A stretch of 64,000 nucleotides of DNA from Caulobacter sp031457805 (GCF_031457805.1 NZ_JAVDXI010000006.1:186001-250000); one strand, 5' to 3'; positions 8,010 through 16,689 are shown, counted from the first letter of the stretch. Numbers and translations: made by a program. The notes: generated by a model from the letters alone, not told the origin.

Positions 8010-9067
8010 AGCTGCAGCTCTACGTCCTGAAGACGGTCGCCACCCGCATCCTTGGCGCGGCCCTGATCCTGATGTCGGTCCTGCAGATCCTCGATCTGCT
8101 GGACGTGACCAGCGACATCCTGGATCGCGGCCTGGGCATGGCGGGGGTCGGCTACTACGCCGCCCTGCGTCTGCCGCGCCTGTTCGAGCAGGTCGCGCCG
8201 ATCGCGGTGCTTGCGGGCGGCCTGTTCGCCTTCTCCCAACTGGCGCGTGAGAGCGCGATCGTCGCCATGCGCGCCAGCGGGATCTCGGGTTATCGGATCG
8301 TCGGCATGGCGATCCCGGCCGTCGTGGCCGTGATGTTGCTCGACGCCCTGTGCGGCCAGGTCCTGGCGCCCCGCGCCGATCCGGCGCTGGCCGACTGGTG
8401 GCGCAACACAACACCCGTCGCCGAGCGCAAGGAGCCTGCGCCCCGCACCTTCCGGGCGGGCGCGGACCTCGTTATCGGCGCCGATGCGTCGGCGGACGGC
8501 CGCACGATCACCGGCGTCACGATCTTCCGTCGCGACGGCAAAGGCATCCTGATTGAGAAGGTGGAGGCGCCCACAGCCCGTTTTGACGGAAAGGCTTGGA
8601 CACTGGAGCAGCCCAAGACCACCCGCTTCGCCGGAGACCTAGCCCAAGCCTCCACCGCCGCTTCGACCTCATGGCCCACCGCCCTGCGTCCGCAGGACGT
8701 CCAAGGCCTGTTCGGCGACGACGCCATGCCGACGGCCGCCTCGGCCCGGCGAGCGCTGGAGAACGGCGGCTCGGACCGCCCGGAAAGCTTCTACGCCACC
8801 CATTTCCAGGCCGCTTTCGCCAGCCCCTTCGTGTCGCTGGTCATGCTGCTGCTCAGTGCGCCGGTCGCTTTGGCGAACTTCCGCAGCGGACAAGGCGCGG
8901 TGCTGCTGACGGCGGGCCTGGCTGCAGGTCTAATGTTCCTGGTCGCCAACGGCATGCTGACCGCTTTGGGCGAGTCCGGAGCGCTCTCACCGTTCCTGGC
9001 CGTCTGGGCCGCGCCCGCTATCTTCGGCGCGCTCGCCGCGCGCACCTTCCTGTCCCTGGAGGGCTGA
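8006..9067 (+). CDS. lptG: LptG-like permease of the YjgP/YjgQ family
   Basis: A 353-residue partner of the preceding permease with the same layout: N-terminal helices (about 12-32, 55-80, 92-115), a short periplasmic domain rich in beta strands, and C-terminal helices (about 265-350). It begins MKLQLYVLKTVATRI, typical of LptG. ATG overlaps the upstream stop (ATGA) and its own TGA shares a base with the bcerS ATG (TGATG). This coupling makes a heterodimer made together with ceramide synthase very likely. No LptB ATPase or LptC is encoded nearby, so the housekeeping ATPase would have to be shared. Confidence 0.85.
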   Translation: MKLQLYVLKTVATRILGAALILMSVLQILDLLDVTSDILDRGLGMAGVGYYAALRLPRLFEQVAPIAVLAGGLFAFSQLARESAIVAMRASGISGYRIVGMAIPAVVAVMLLDALCGQVLAPRADPALADWWRNTTPVAERKEPAPRTFRAGADLVIGADASADGRTITGVTIFRRDGKGILIEKVEAPTARFDGKAWTLEQPKTTRFAGDLAQASTAASTSWPTALRPQDVQGLFGDDAMPTAASARRALENGGSDRPESFYATHFQAAFASPFVSLVMLLLSAPVALANFRSGQGAVLLTAGLAAGLMFLVANGMLTALGESGALSPFLAVWAAPAIFGALAARTFLSLEG

Positions 9068-10221
9068 TGCCTTTCGACTCCACCAACGCCGACCTCTCGG
9101 TCATTCCGGTCCGAACGCCGGCCGAGCTAAAGCGCTTCATCGCCCTGCCCGCCCGGCTGAACGCCAAGGATCCGAACTGGATCACGCCCCTGTTCATGGA
9201 GCGGACGGACGCCCTGACGCCGAAGACCAATCCGTTCTTCGATCACGCCGAGGTGCAGTTGTTCCTGGCCACCCGGGGCGGCCGCGACGTCGGCCGCATC
9301 AGCGCCCAGATCGACCAGCTCACGCCCCAGCCGGTGGAAGGTCGCCTCGACGGCCACTTCGGCATGATCGCCGCCGAGGACGATCCGGCGGTGTTCAACG
9401 TGCTGTTCCGCGCCGCCGAGGACTGGCTGCGCGCCCGGGGGCGCACCCATGCGGTCGGGCCGTTCAACCTGTCGATCAACGAAGAGGTCGGCCTGCTGGT
9501 CTGGGGCTTCGACACCCCGCCCATGGTCCTGATGGGCCACGACCCGGCCTATGCCGGTCCACGCGTCGAGGAGCAGGGCTACGCCAAGGCCCAGGATCTC
9601 TTCGCCTACAAGGCCGACGAGACCGGCGACATCCCCGAGATCGCCCAGCGCCGGGTCAAACGCGGGCTGCCCGCAGGCGTGGTGCTGCGCCAGCTGGACA
9701 TGAGCCGCTATGACCAGGAGGTTCAGACCCTCACGGAGATCCTCAACGACGCCTGGTCGGACAACTGGGGCTTCACCCCCACCACCGAGGCCGAGACCCG
9801 ACAGCTGGCCAAGTCGCTGAAGCAGGTGATCGACAAGCGCCTGGTCTGGTTCGCCGAGATCGACGGCGAGGCGGCCGGCGTCGTGGTCTTCCTGCCTAAC
9901 GTCAACGAGGCCATCGCCGACCTTAAGGGCAAGCTGCTGCCGTTCGGCTGGGCCAAGCTGCTGTGGCGGCTGAAGGTCAAAGGCGTGAAGTCCGCGCGCA
10001 TTCCGCTGATGGGCGTGAAGAAGAAGTTCCAGACCAGCCAACGCGGCCGCATGCTGCCCTTCTGGATGATGAAGGCCAGCCGCGATATGGCGATGAGCCT
10101 CGGCTACAACCGCTATGAAATCTCGTGGGTGCTGGAGGCCAACAAGGCCATGACCCATATCGCCGAGAACGTCGGCGGCACGCACTACAAGACCTATCGC
10201 GTCTACGAGAAGGCGCTGTGA
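9067..10221 (+). CDS. bcerS: Bacterial ceramide synthase (GNAT-fold)
   Basis: A 384-residue cytoplasmic protein of the GNAT-like family that in C. crescentus was shown to N-acylate the long-chain base (bCerS). It is unrelated to the membrane-bound eukaryotic ceramide synthases. Visible family features are the conserved N-terminal block KDPNWITPLFMERTDAL, the central GPFNLSINEEVGLL segment and the C-terminal GNAT core with YNRYEISWVLEANKAM. It shares one base with lptG upstream and 4 bp with the NTP transferase gene downstream. Together with spt, acpR and cerR at the window start it completes ceramide formation. Confidence 0.88.
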   Translation: MPFDSTNADLSVIPVRTPAELKRFIALPARLNAKDPNWITPLFMERTDALTPKTNPFFDHAEVQLFLATRGGRDVGRISAQIDQLTPQPVEGRLDGHFGMIAAEDDPAVFNVLFRAAEDWLRARGRTHAVGPFNLSINEEVGLLVWGFDTPPMVLMGHDPAYAGPRVEEQGYAKAQDLFAYKADETGDIPEIAQRRVKRGLPAGVVLRQLDMSRYDQEVQTLTEILNDAWSDNWGFTPTTEAETRQLAKSLKQVIDKRLVWFAEIDGEAAGVVVFLPNVNEAIADLKGKLLPFGWAKLLWRLKVKGVKSARIPLMGVKKKFQTSQRGRMLPFWMMKASRDMAMSLGYNRYEISWVLEANKAMTHIAENVGGTHYKTYRVYEKAL

Positions 10222-10976
10222 GCCAGCCCTTCAAGGCGCTGATCCTGGCCGGGTCGCGCCCGGGAGAAGTCGATCCCGCCGCAGCCTATGCGGGCGTCGC
10301 CCACAAGGGCCTGATCGTGCTGCAGGGCCAGACCCTGCTGGCGCGCGTGCTGAGCGCCGTGGAGGCGGCCGGCGCCGCCGAGATCGGGTTCAGCGCCAAT
10401 GACGACTCCATCAAGGCCGCGCTGGCGGGCACGCGCGCTCAGACCCTCCCGACCGCCGAAGGCCCCAGCCAGAGCGTCGCCGACGCCGCCGGGCGGCTGG
10501 GCTTTCCGCTGCTGATCACCACCGTCGACCACGCCCTGCTCAAGCCCGAGTGGATCACGCAATTTCTCGCCGACACCCCCGACTGGGCCGAGGTCGCGGT
10601 GCTGCTGGCTCCCGAGGCGCGCGTCCAGGCCGCCGCGCCGCAGACCAAGCGGACCTATCTGAAGTTCCGCGACGGGCGCTATTCGGGCTGCAACCTTTTC
10701 CTGCTGCGCGACGAGCGGGCCATGGGCGTCGTGCGCCTGTGGCGCAAGGTCGAGGCCCTGCGCAAGCAGCCCTGGAAGATCGCCGCCATGCTGGGGCCCA
10801 GCTTCCTGATCCGCTACGCGCTCGGCCTGCTGACCCTGGACCAGACCGTGGCGCGACTGGGCGCCCTGGCCGACGTCAGGGCCGCCGCCGTGCGGGCGCA
10901 CGACGGCCTGGCGGCCGTCGATGTCGACAAGCCGTCCGACCTTGATCTGGTTCGAGAGCTGGTCGGCGAGGCCTAG
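10218..10976 (+). CDS. MobA-like NTP transferase
   Basis: A 252-residue protein that begins with the nucleotidyltransferase strand-loop KALILAGSRPGE, then TVDHALL near residue 105 as the metal-binding region. The glycine-rich loop is short and lacks the usual GxGTR basic residue, so its nucleotide preference cannot be judged. GTG overlaps the bcerS stop by 4 bp. Its TAG lies within a CTAG shared with the convergent gene at 10973. Position at the end of the ceramide chain suggests activation of a polar headgroup, but a molybdopterin-type or other substrate cannot be excluded. Confidence 0.7.
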   Translation: MSQPFKALILAGSRPGEVDPAAAYAGVAHKGLIVLQGQTLLARVLSAVEAAGAAEIGFSANDDSIKAALAGTRAQTLPTAEGPSQSVADAAGRLGFPLLITTVDHALLKPEWITQFLADTPDWAEVAVLLAPEARVQAAAPQTKRTYLKFRDGRYSGCNLFLLRDERAMGVVRLWRKVEALRKQPWKIAAMLGPSFLIRYALGLLTLDQTVARLGALADVRAAAVRAHDGLAAVDVDKPSDLDLVRELVGEA

Positions 10977-11734
10977 ACGGCCTCGGCCTCCTGGGCGGCC
11001 CACTGCGACGTCAGGGCGCGGTTGCGAACGAGGTCTTCCGGGAAGTCCATCTCGGCCCAGCCCAGGCCTTCGATCGAGCGCACGCGCACCACGTCGTGGT
11101 TCTGGGCGATCTCGTTGATCACACTCAGGTACCAGCGCTTCAGGCCCTCGGGCGTGCGCATGATCGCCTCCAGCGTCTTCACGAACAGGGCCGAGCCCTC
11201 GGTGTTGAAGCGCAGGAAGCCGATCGACTCGGCGTCGTACTCGGTGATCGTCTTGCCAATGGCGCGCAGGGCGTCGCCGTCGGTCAGCACCTTCATGTCG
11301 TCGGCGTCGTAGCCACCCGCCTTGCGGTCGACGGTGACCGTAATCGGGGCGTCCGGCGCGCTGATCAGGCGCTCGGCGATCGCCGGCTCGAACAGGGTGT
11401 CGCCGTTGAGGATCATGAACGGCCCGCCGCGCATCTCCTCGCGCGCCAGCCAGCAGGTCGCGAGGTTGTCGGTGACGCTGTAGAACGGGTTGTAGAGCGT
11501 GCGCACGGCAAGGCCCGGCAGCGACAGACGCGCGACCTCGGCCTCGACCAAATCGCTGCGGAAGCCGGTCACGACCACCGCCTCGGTGACGCCGGCCTGA
11601 TGCAGGTGACGCAGCTGCCATTCCAGCACGGTGCGACCGGCCAGCTCGACCAGGCACTTGGGCCGGTCGTCGGTCAGCGGCGACAGTCGCTTGCCCTGAC
11701 CAGCGCTGAGAATGAGGGTCTTAACCGGCTGCAT
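10973..11734 (-). CDS. LicC-like nucleotidyltransferase (phosphocholine cytidylyltransferase family)
   Basis: A 253-residue sugar/choline-phosphate nucleotidyltransferase. The N-terminal loop LSAGQGKRLSPLTDDRPKCL carries GxGxRL(x)P(x5)PK, and ILNGDTLF near residue 110 is the metal-binding strand. The segment NPFYSVTDNLATCWLA matches the conserved core of LicC-type cytidylyltransferases that make CDP-choline. The ATG at 11734 is preferred over upstream in-frame readings because it immediately precedes the glycine-rich strand. It is convergent with the NTP transferase and shares a CTAG stop overlap. A CDP-headgroup donor for the CDP-alcohol phosphotransferase at 4141 is an attractive inference. 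Confidence 0.75.
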   Translation of the reverse strand: MQPVKTLILSAGQGKRLSPLTDDRPKCLVELAGRTVLEWQLRHLHQAGVTEAVVVTGFRSDLVEAEVARLSLPGLAVRTLYNPFYSVTDNLATCWLAREEMRGGPFMILNGDTLFEPAIAERLISAPDAPITVTVDRKAGGYDADDMKVLTDGDALRAIGKTITEYDAESIGFLRFNTEGSALFVKTLEAIMRTPEGLKRWYLSVINEIAQNHDVVRVRSIEGLGWAEMDFPEDLVRNRALTSQWAAQEAEAV

Positions 11735-11929
11735 GACGTTCTGGAATCTCGCTGGAATCGGGGCCTTCTTCGCCCCGTTTGGAATCGTTGGACCGCGGCC
11801 CCGGCGGTCGCGACCGCATAACTGAGCACGAACCGGCCTCTCGGCAAGTCTTCGCGGACCGCCAAGAAACGATCGCGACGTCGCGACGCAAGCCCCCTTG
11901 GCCAATTTTCCGCAGGCGCGACCTATCTG

Positions 11930-13075
11930 TTACGGTCGAGAGGCCTCGGCAAGGACGCTCCGATTGATGGCGGACACCTCGCGCACGCCCGTCAGGGCCA
12001 TGGCGACCCGCATCTCCTTGTCGATCAGCTCCAGCAGGTGCGTCACCCCCGCCTCTCCGCGCGCGGCCAGAGCGTAGGCGTAGGCCCGGCCGATCAGCAC
12101 CCCGCGCGCGCCCAGCGCCAGCATCCGCACGACGTCGAGGCCCGAGCGCACGCCGCCATCGGCCAGAACGGCCAATCGGTCACCGACCGCTTCCACAACG
12201 GCCGGCAGGGCTCGGGCGCTGGACAGCACGCCGTCCAGCTGACGACCGCCGTGATTGGACACGATGACGCCGTCAGCCCCGATGTCAGCGGCGGCCTTGG
12301 CGTCCTCGGGATCCAGAACGCCCTTGATGATGAGAGGCCCCTTCCAGGCGTCGCGGATCCATTCGAGATCCGACCACTGGATCGACGGATCGAAGTTCGC
12401 GGCCAGCCAGCCCATGAAGTCCTGCAGGCCCGAGGCCTTGCCGAGCGCCGGGGCGACATTACCCAGCCGATGCGGCCGCCCCATCACGCCGACGTCCCAG
12501 GCCCAAGCCGGCTTCAGCGCCGCCTGGACAAGCCGCCGCGCCGCCGCGTTGGGTCCGGACATGCCTGAATGGGCGTCGCGATAACGGGCGCCGGGGACCG
12601 GCATGTCGACCGTGAAGACCAGGGTCGTCGCGCCAGCGGCGGCGGCTCGCGCCAGCAGGTCCCGCATAAAGACCCGGTCCCGCAGCACATAAAGCTGGAA
12701 CCAGAACGGCGCCGGCGAGGCCGCACGCACCTCGTCGACATCGCAGACCGAGACGGTGGACAGACAGAACGGCACGCCCTTGGCCGCCGCGGCCCGCGCC
12801 GCCTGGCGCTCACCGCGGCGGGCGTACATGCCTGTAAGACCGACCGGGGCCAGAACAACCGGCAAGGCCTGCCGAACACCGAAGAGGGTGGTCGACGGAT
12901 CGACGACCGAGACGTCCTTCAGCACCCGCTGCCGCAGCGCGATGTCGGCGAGATCATCGATGTTGCGCGCCATCGTCCGCTCGGCGTAGGCGCCGCCGTC
13001 GATATAGTCGAACAGGAAGCGGGGCAGCCTGCGCCGGGCGGCTTCGCGAAAGTCCGTGGTCGAGGAGACGATCAT
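11930..13075 (-). CDS. lldD: FMN-dependent alpha-hydroxy acid dehydrogenase (L-lactate dehydrogenase type)
   Basis: A 381-residue flavoenzyme that should oxidise an L-2-hydroxy acid, most likely L-lactate to pyruvate, passing electrons to the quinone pool. Signature residues are in VSNHGGRQLD (catalytic histidine and substrate arginine) near residue 253, with the FMN-binding strand VLADGGVRSGLDV following and the N-terminal FLFDYIDGGAY. Length and start agree with bacterial LldD. It is not overlapped with neighbours: 9 bp separate its start from the response regulator stop upstream, so it may be the last gene of the ABC/two-component operon. Mandelate or glycolate oxidase activity is an alternative in the same family. 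Confidence 0.85.
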   Translation of the reverse strand: MIVSSTTDFREAARRRLPRFLFDYIDGGAYAERTMARNIDDLADIALRQRVLKDVSVVDPSTTLFGVRQALPVVLAPVGLTGMYARRGERQAARAAAAKGVPFCLSTVSVCDVDEVRAASPAPFWFQLYVLRDRVFMRDLLARAAAAGATTLVFTVDMPVPGARYRDAHSGMSGPNAAARRLVQAALKPAWAWDVGVMGRPHRLGNVAPALGKASGLQDFMGWLAANFDPSIQWSDLEWIRDAWKGPLIIKGVLDPEDAKAAADIGADGVIVSNHGGRQLDGVLSSARALPAVVEAVGDRLAVLADGGVRSGLDVVRMLALGARGVLIGRAYAYALAARGEAGVTHLLELIDKEMRVAMALTGVREVSAINRSVLAEASRP

Positions 13076-13084
13076 CCCGCCACG

Positions 13085-13690
13085 CTACAGCCAGCCGTTC
13101 GATCGCGCGATACGCCCCGCCTCCACCCGGTTCGCCGCGCCCAGCTTCTGCGCCGCCTCGGAGAGGTAGTTGCGGACCGTGCCGGGCGAGAGATCCAGGA
13201 CGTCGGCGATGTCCTTGTTGGAGCGGCCCTCCTCGGCCAGCCGCAAGATCTCGCGCTCGCGGTCGGTCAGGGGATCGGGCTCGGCGTCCCAGACCGCCTC
13301 AGAGAGCTCCGGCGCGATCGCGCGACCGCCGGCCGCGATGGCCCGCACCGCCGCCGCCAGCACGCTGCTAGGTCCGTCCTTCAGGAGATAGCCTTTCACG
13401 CCCGCCTCCAGCGCCCGGCGCAGATAACCGGGTCGACCAAAGGTGGTGACGATCAGCACCCGGGTGCCGGCGCCGTCGGCCTTCAGGCGCGCGGCGACGT
13501 CGATGCCGGTGAGATTGGGCATCTCGATGTCGGAGATCAGCACGTCAGGCTTTTCAGCGCGGACAAGGTCCAGAGCCACAGCGCCGTCGGGCGCGCGGCC
13601 GACCACCTGGATGTCGCCTTCCATCTCGAGCAGGGCGCTGAGGGCCCCCAGGACCATCTTCTGATCTTCGGCGATGACGACGCGGATCAA
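13085..13690 (-). CDS. NarL/LuxR-family response regulator
   Basis: A 201-residue regulator with an intact receiver: acidic pair in VIAEDQ (residues 8-9), phospho-acceptor in LISDIEMP (D54) and the lysine in YLLKDG. The C-terminal LuxR helix-turn-helix begins at about 140 (LTDREREILRLAEEGRSNKD) and ends GTVRNYLSEAAQKL. The ATG overlaps the histidine kinase stop by 4 bp. It should control the adjacent ABC exporter genes in response to the kinase, as in DesKR/LiaRS-like modules. Confidence 0.9.
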   Translation of the reverse strand: MIRVVIAEDQKMVLGALSALLEMEGDIQVVGRAPDGAVALDLVRAEKPDVLISDIEMPNLTGIDVAARLKADGAGTRVLIVTTFGRPGYLRRALEAGVKGYLLKDGPSSVLAAAVRAIAAGGRAIAPELSEAVWDAEPDPLTDREREILRLAEEGRSNKDIADVLDLSPGTVRNYLSEAAQKLGAANRVEAGRIARSNGWL

Positions 13691-14865
13691 GACACGCCCT
13701 CCCCTTGGGCGCGCAGCGGCGCCGTGGCGACAAGGCGCGTGCCGGCCTTGTCGGATTTGACTTCCAGGGTCCCGCCGATGGCGGTCAGGCGTGAGCGCAT
13801 CCCCTTCAGGCCCGAGCCCTCGACAAGACGCCCGCCCTGACCGTCATCGGCGATGGTGAGGACGAGCTTCGACGCGCTGGGCGCCAACGAGATCTCGCAG
13901 CGCGAGGCGCCGGAATGGCGGATCACATTGGTGACGCCCTCGCGCAGCGCCATCGCCAAGACCGCCTCCTGCCCCGGATGGCCGTCGGTGGTCAGGGCTG
14001 ACACGTTCGCCTCGACGCCGGCAGCCGCCAGGGCCTGGCGGGCGTTGTCGAATTCAAAGGCCAACGAGGCGCCCTTCATCCCCACCACCGCAGTACGAAC
14101 CTCGGACAGCGCCTCCCGGGCGGCCGCTGCGACAGCTTGCATCTCACGCTCCGCCGCCGCTGGGTCGCGGCTGACCAGCCGAGCCGCCAACTCCGCCTTC
14201 ACCGCCACCAGGGTCAGGGTGTGGCCCAGCAGATCGTGCAGGTCCCGCGAAATCCGCTCGCGCTCGGCTGTGCTGGCAAGCGCCCGGACCTCCTCGTGCG
14301 CGGTCGCCAGGGCAACATTCTTCCGCTCGATGTCGGCCTGCATCAGGGTGGCGAAGCCGGTGATCGCGCCAAACAGCAGACCCGACGCCCAGATCGGCCA
14401 GGCGTCTCGGAGGAACGCCAGACCCACGACCAGAACGACCAACTCCATGCCGATCATGGCGCGCAGTGCGACACGGCGGGACGGTAACCGCGCGGCGTAG
14501 GCCATGGCGTAGATCGTGTAAACGCTCCAGGTCGACTTGAACGGCGAAAGGGCCAGGCCCACGCCGAAGATCGCCAGAACCTGCCAGAGCGCCGGAGGTC
14601 TCTTCCGCAAGTGAATGCTGGCGAACAGCCCCAGGAAAACCGCCAAGCCGATGAAGGACGCGGTCATCTCCAGAGGGCCTGGCCGGCGGTACAGCCAGGA
14701 AATAAAATAGAACGGCAGGTAGACTAGGAACACGAGGCTCCAGTTCCGGCGGATGAAAGACTCGCCCGCCCCCGGCGCGTTGGGATCGGGCGCGCCGACC
14801 TGACTCGTGTTTCTCGACGCGCCGCCCGTGTTCATGTCGGCGATGTCGCGCGCCTGGATCGTCAC
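13687..14865 (-). CDS. DesK-like membrane histidine kinase
   Basis: A 392-residue kinase with five or six hydrophobic segments between about residues 35 and 180, then the HisKA_3 motif RERISRDLHDLLGHTL carrying the phospho-accepting histidine, and an ATPase domain with REGVTNVIRHSG (N box) and IADDGQGG (G1 box). No extracytoplasmic sensor domain is evident, so it probably senses within the membrane. GTG at 14865 is preferred: it lies two bases after the permease stop with AGGACG upstream; an ATG at 14835 is the alternative. The downstream regulator overlaps it, so this is a dedicated pair. Confidence 0.85.
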   Translation of the reverse strand: MTIQARDIADMNTGGASRNTSQVGAPDPNAPGAGESFIRRNWSLVFLVYLPFYFISWLYRRPGPLEMTASFIGLAVFLGLFASIHLRKRPPALWQVLAIFGVGLALSPFKSTWSVYTIYAMAYAARLPSRRVALRAMIGMELVVLVVGLAFLRDAWPIWASGLLFGAITGFATLMQADIERKNVALATAHEEVRALASTAERERISRDLHDLLGHTLTLVAVKAELAARLVSRDPAAAEREMQAVAAAAREALSEVRTAVVGMKGASLAFEFDNARQALAAAGVEANVSALTTDGHPGQEAVLAMALREGVTNVIRHSGASRCEISLAPSASKLVLTIADDGQGGRLVEGSGLKGMRSRLTAIGGTLEVKSDKAGTRLVATAPLRAQGEGVS

Positions 14866-14867
14866 GG

Positions 14868-15605
14868 TCAAGCGTCCTGCCGCCGCCAGGCCAACACAGC
14901 GCCGATCAGGGCTGCGAGCGTCATGGCGGCGAGGATCGAGACATGGCGCTCGACATCGGCGAAGGGCTGCATCCCCGAAGTCATCTGCGACAGCTGGCCG
15001 AAGTGGTACGAAGGCGTGAACACGGCGATCTTGCCGAACCAGGCGGGCATGGCCTGCAACGGGATCCACAGACCGCCGAACAGGCTGAAGCCCAAGAACA
15101 CCAGGTTGGTCAGGGCGGTCGCGCCTTGTGAGCCCATGCGCAGGCCCAGGTTCAGGCCGATCAGGGCGAAGGGGATTGTCGAGCCCAGACCCAGGCCCAG
15201 GGTCGCAGCCCACTGCCCGGGCTCCATCCTGACGCCGCCGAGATAGGCCAGCGCGCCTAGCAGAGCGATCGCCACGGCGATCAGCGCCAACGCCGCAGCT
15301 AGACGTCCGGCCAGATATCCGCCGGCCGGCAGGGGCGCGATCTGCTTCAACTCCACGAGCTTGGCTTCGCGCTCGGCGGCGACGCCCGCCCCGAAGCCGA
15401 ACATCGCGGGCGCGATCGCCGCGAAGATCACGTAGTTGGCCAGCATCATGTGGGCGACCGGTTCGCGTCCCTTGCTGAGACCCAGCCCCATCACGCCGTA
15501 GAACAGCAGGGGCAGGATGACGCTGGGGACCATAAACTGGGGCGTTCGCCAGGTAGCCAGGATTTGGGCGCGGGCTTCGCGGATATAGACAGCCAGGGTG
15601 TGCAT
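14868..15605 (-). CDS. ABC-2 type transporter permease
   Basis: A 245-residue integral membrane protein with six hydrophobic segments, starting MHTLAVYIREARAQILATWR, typical of ABC-2 exporter permeases of the drug/polyketide efflux class. The ATP-binding subunit ends one base before its start, so the two form one exporter. The histidine kinase follows within 3 bp. Substrate is unknown; the combination of ABC-2 exporter and DesKR-type system is typical of envelope-stress or antimicrobial detoxification. Confidence 0.85.
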   Translation of the reverse strand: MHTLAVYIREARAQILATWRTPQFMVPSVILPLLFYGVMGLGLSKGREPVAHMMLANYVIFAAIAPAMFGFGAGVAAEREAKLVELKQIAPLPAGGYLAGRLAAALALIAVAIALLGALAYLGGVRMEPGQWAATLGLGLGSTIPFALIGLNLGLRMGSQGATALTNLVFLGFSLFGGLWIPLQAMPAWFGKIAVFTPSYHFGQLSQMTSGMQPFADVERHVSILAAMTLAALIGAVLAWRRQDA

Positions 15606-15606
15606 C

Positions 15607-16542
15607 TCAGGCGACCTTGGTTTGACGTTGCAGGGCGGCGGCTTGGCCGGCTTGGACGAGGCGACCGACGGCGTCTTCCAGCGACGCGCCGGAGACGGTT
15701 AGGTCATCGACCGCCTCATCACGGGCGAGCAGCTCGCGCAGGGTGGCGGGGGCCGAGGTGGTCAGCAGCGTGACCTTGCCGCCGTCTCGGCTGACGCCGG
15801 TGACCCGCGCCAGCGACGCCAGCTCGGTGTCAGACAGGCGCGTGCGGCAGCGGATGGCGACGCCCGACACGCGGGACTTGATGGCTTCGGGCGTGCCGTC
15901 GGCGATCACCTGGCCGTGGTCGATGACCACGATGCGGTCCGCCAGGGCCTCGGCTTCGTCCAGATGGTGCGTGGTCAGCAGCACAGCGCAGCCTCGCGCG
16001 ATCTCGGCGCGCACCGCGCTCCAAAGGGCGCGGCGGGCGTCGCTGTCCATGCCGGTCGTCGGCTCGTCCAGGACGAGAAAATCGGGGCGCCCGGCGATGG
16101 CCAGGGCGAACTGGACGCGGCGTTGCTGGCCGCCTGACAGCGCGCCGCAGCGGCGCTTCTCCAGCCCCTCGAGACCAGCCAGGCGAACGACCTCGTCCAG
16201 CGGGCGCGGCTTGCGATAGTAGCCCCGGAACAGGTCGATCTGTTCGCGGACGCTCAGGGCGCCGGGCAACCCGGCGCTCTGCAGCATCACGCCCAAGCGG
16301 CCGCGGCTCGCCAGCGCCCGGGGATCGCCCGCGAACAGGAACGCCTCCCCCGCGTCAGGGCGCAGGCGACCCGTCAACAGTGCGACGGTGGTGCTCTTGC
16401 CCGCGCCGTTCGGCCCCAGCAGGGCCACGCACTGGCCGGGACGGATGGCGAGGTCCAGGCCGTTCAGCGCCAGGGTCGCGCCCCGGCGTTTGAGAACCTT
16501 GCTGAGAACCGCGATCGGCGGCTCGGTGGATTGGGGTGACAT
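15607..16542 (-). CDS. ABC transporter ATP-binding protein
   Basis: An ATPase of about 311 residues with Walker A GPNGAGKST, the ABC signature ALSGGQQRR, Walker B FLVLDEPTTGMD and the H-loop LTTHHLDEAEAL. After about residue 220 there is a C-terminal extension of the kind that contacts ABC-2 permeases. The start at 16542 is chosen for GGAG eight bases upstream; an in-frame ATG 51 bases earlier is possible. It is the first gene of the minus-strand operon ABC ATPase, permease, kinase, regulator and perhaps lldD. Its promoter lies in the divergent gap with the UDP-xylose synthase gene, where there are two inverted repeats. Confidence 0.88.
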   Translation of the reverse strand: MSPQSTEPPIAVLSKVLKRRGATLALNGLDLAIRPGQCVALLGPNGAGKSTTVALLTGRLRPDAGEAFLFAGDPRALASRGRLGVMLQSAGLPGALSVREQIDLFRGYYRKPRPLDEVVRLAGLEGLEKRRCGALSGGQQRRVQFALAIAGRPDFLVLDEPTTGMDSDARRALWSAVRAEIARGCAVLLTTHHLDEAEALADRIVVIDHGQVIADGTPEAIKSRVSGVAIRCRTRLSDTELASLARVTGVSRDGGKVTLLTTSAPATLRELLARDEAVDDLTVSGASLEDAVGRLVQAGQAAALQRQTKVA

Positions 16543-16640
16543 GGTCGGCTCCGTCTCTATGGAGCCAAGATCGCTCGGAGCGAGGTCCGCCATCAGTGCC
16601 GGGCGTCACGCGCTGGATATGACAAACGTCACCCGCGCCG

Positions 16641-16660
16641 ACCGCGTCACATGACGCGGT
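16641..16660. promoter_or_regulatory. 20-bp palindrome, candidate operator
   Basis: ACCGCGTCACATGACGCGGT has perfect 9-bp arms around a central CA. It sits in the divergent region between the ABC operon and the UDP-xylose synthase gene, one base upstream of a good -35 element of the latter. Another shorter repeat (TGAC-AAAC-GTCA, 16620-16631) lies beside it. A dimeric regulator binding here is likely, identity unknown. Confidence 0.55.
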
Positions 16661-16661
16661 G

Positions 16662-16689
16662 TTGGTCCTGGACGAGGCCCGGCTATAAG
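16662..16689 (+). promoter_or_regulatory. Predicted housekeeping promoter of UDP-xylose synthase gene
   Basis: TTGGTC (16662-16667) and TATAAG (16684-16689) are separated by 16 bp, a good fit to the sigma-73/70 consensus. The expected transcription start is about 30 bp before the ATG at 16727. The palindrome at 16641 directly abuts the -35 element. Confidence 0.55.
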
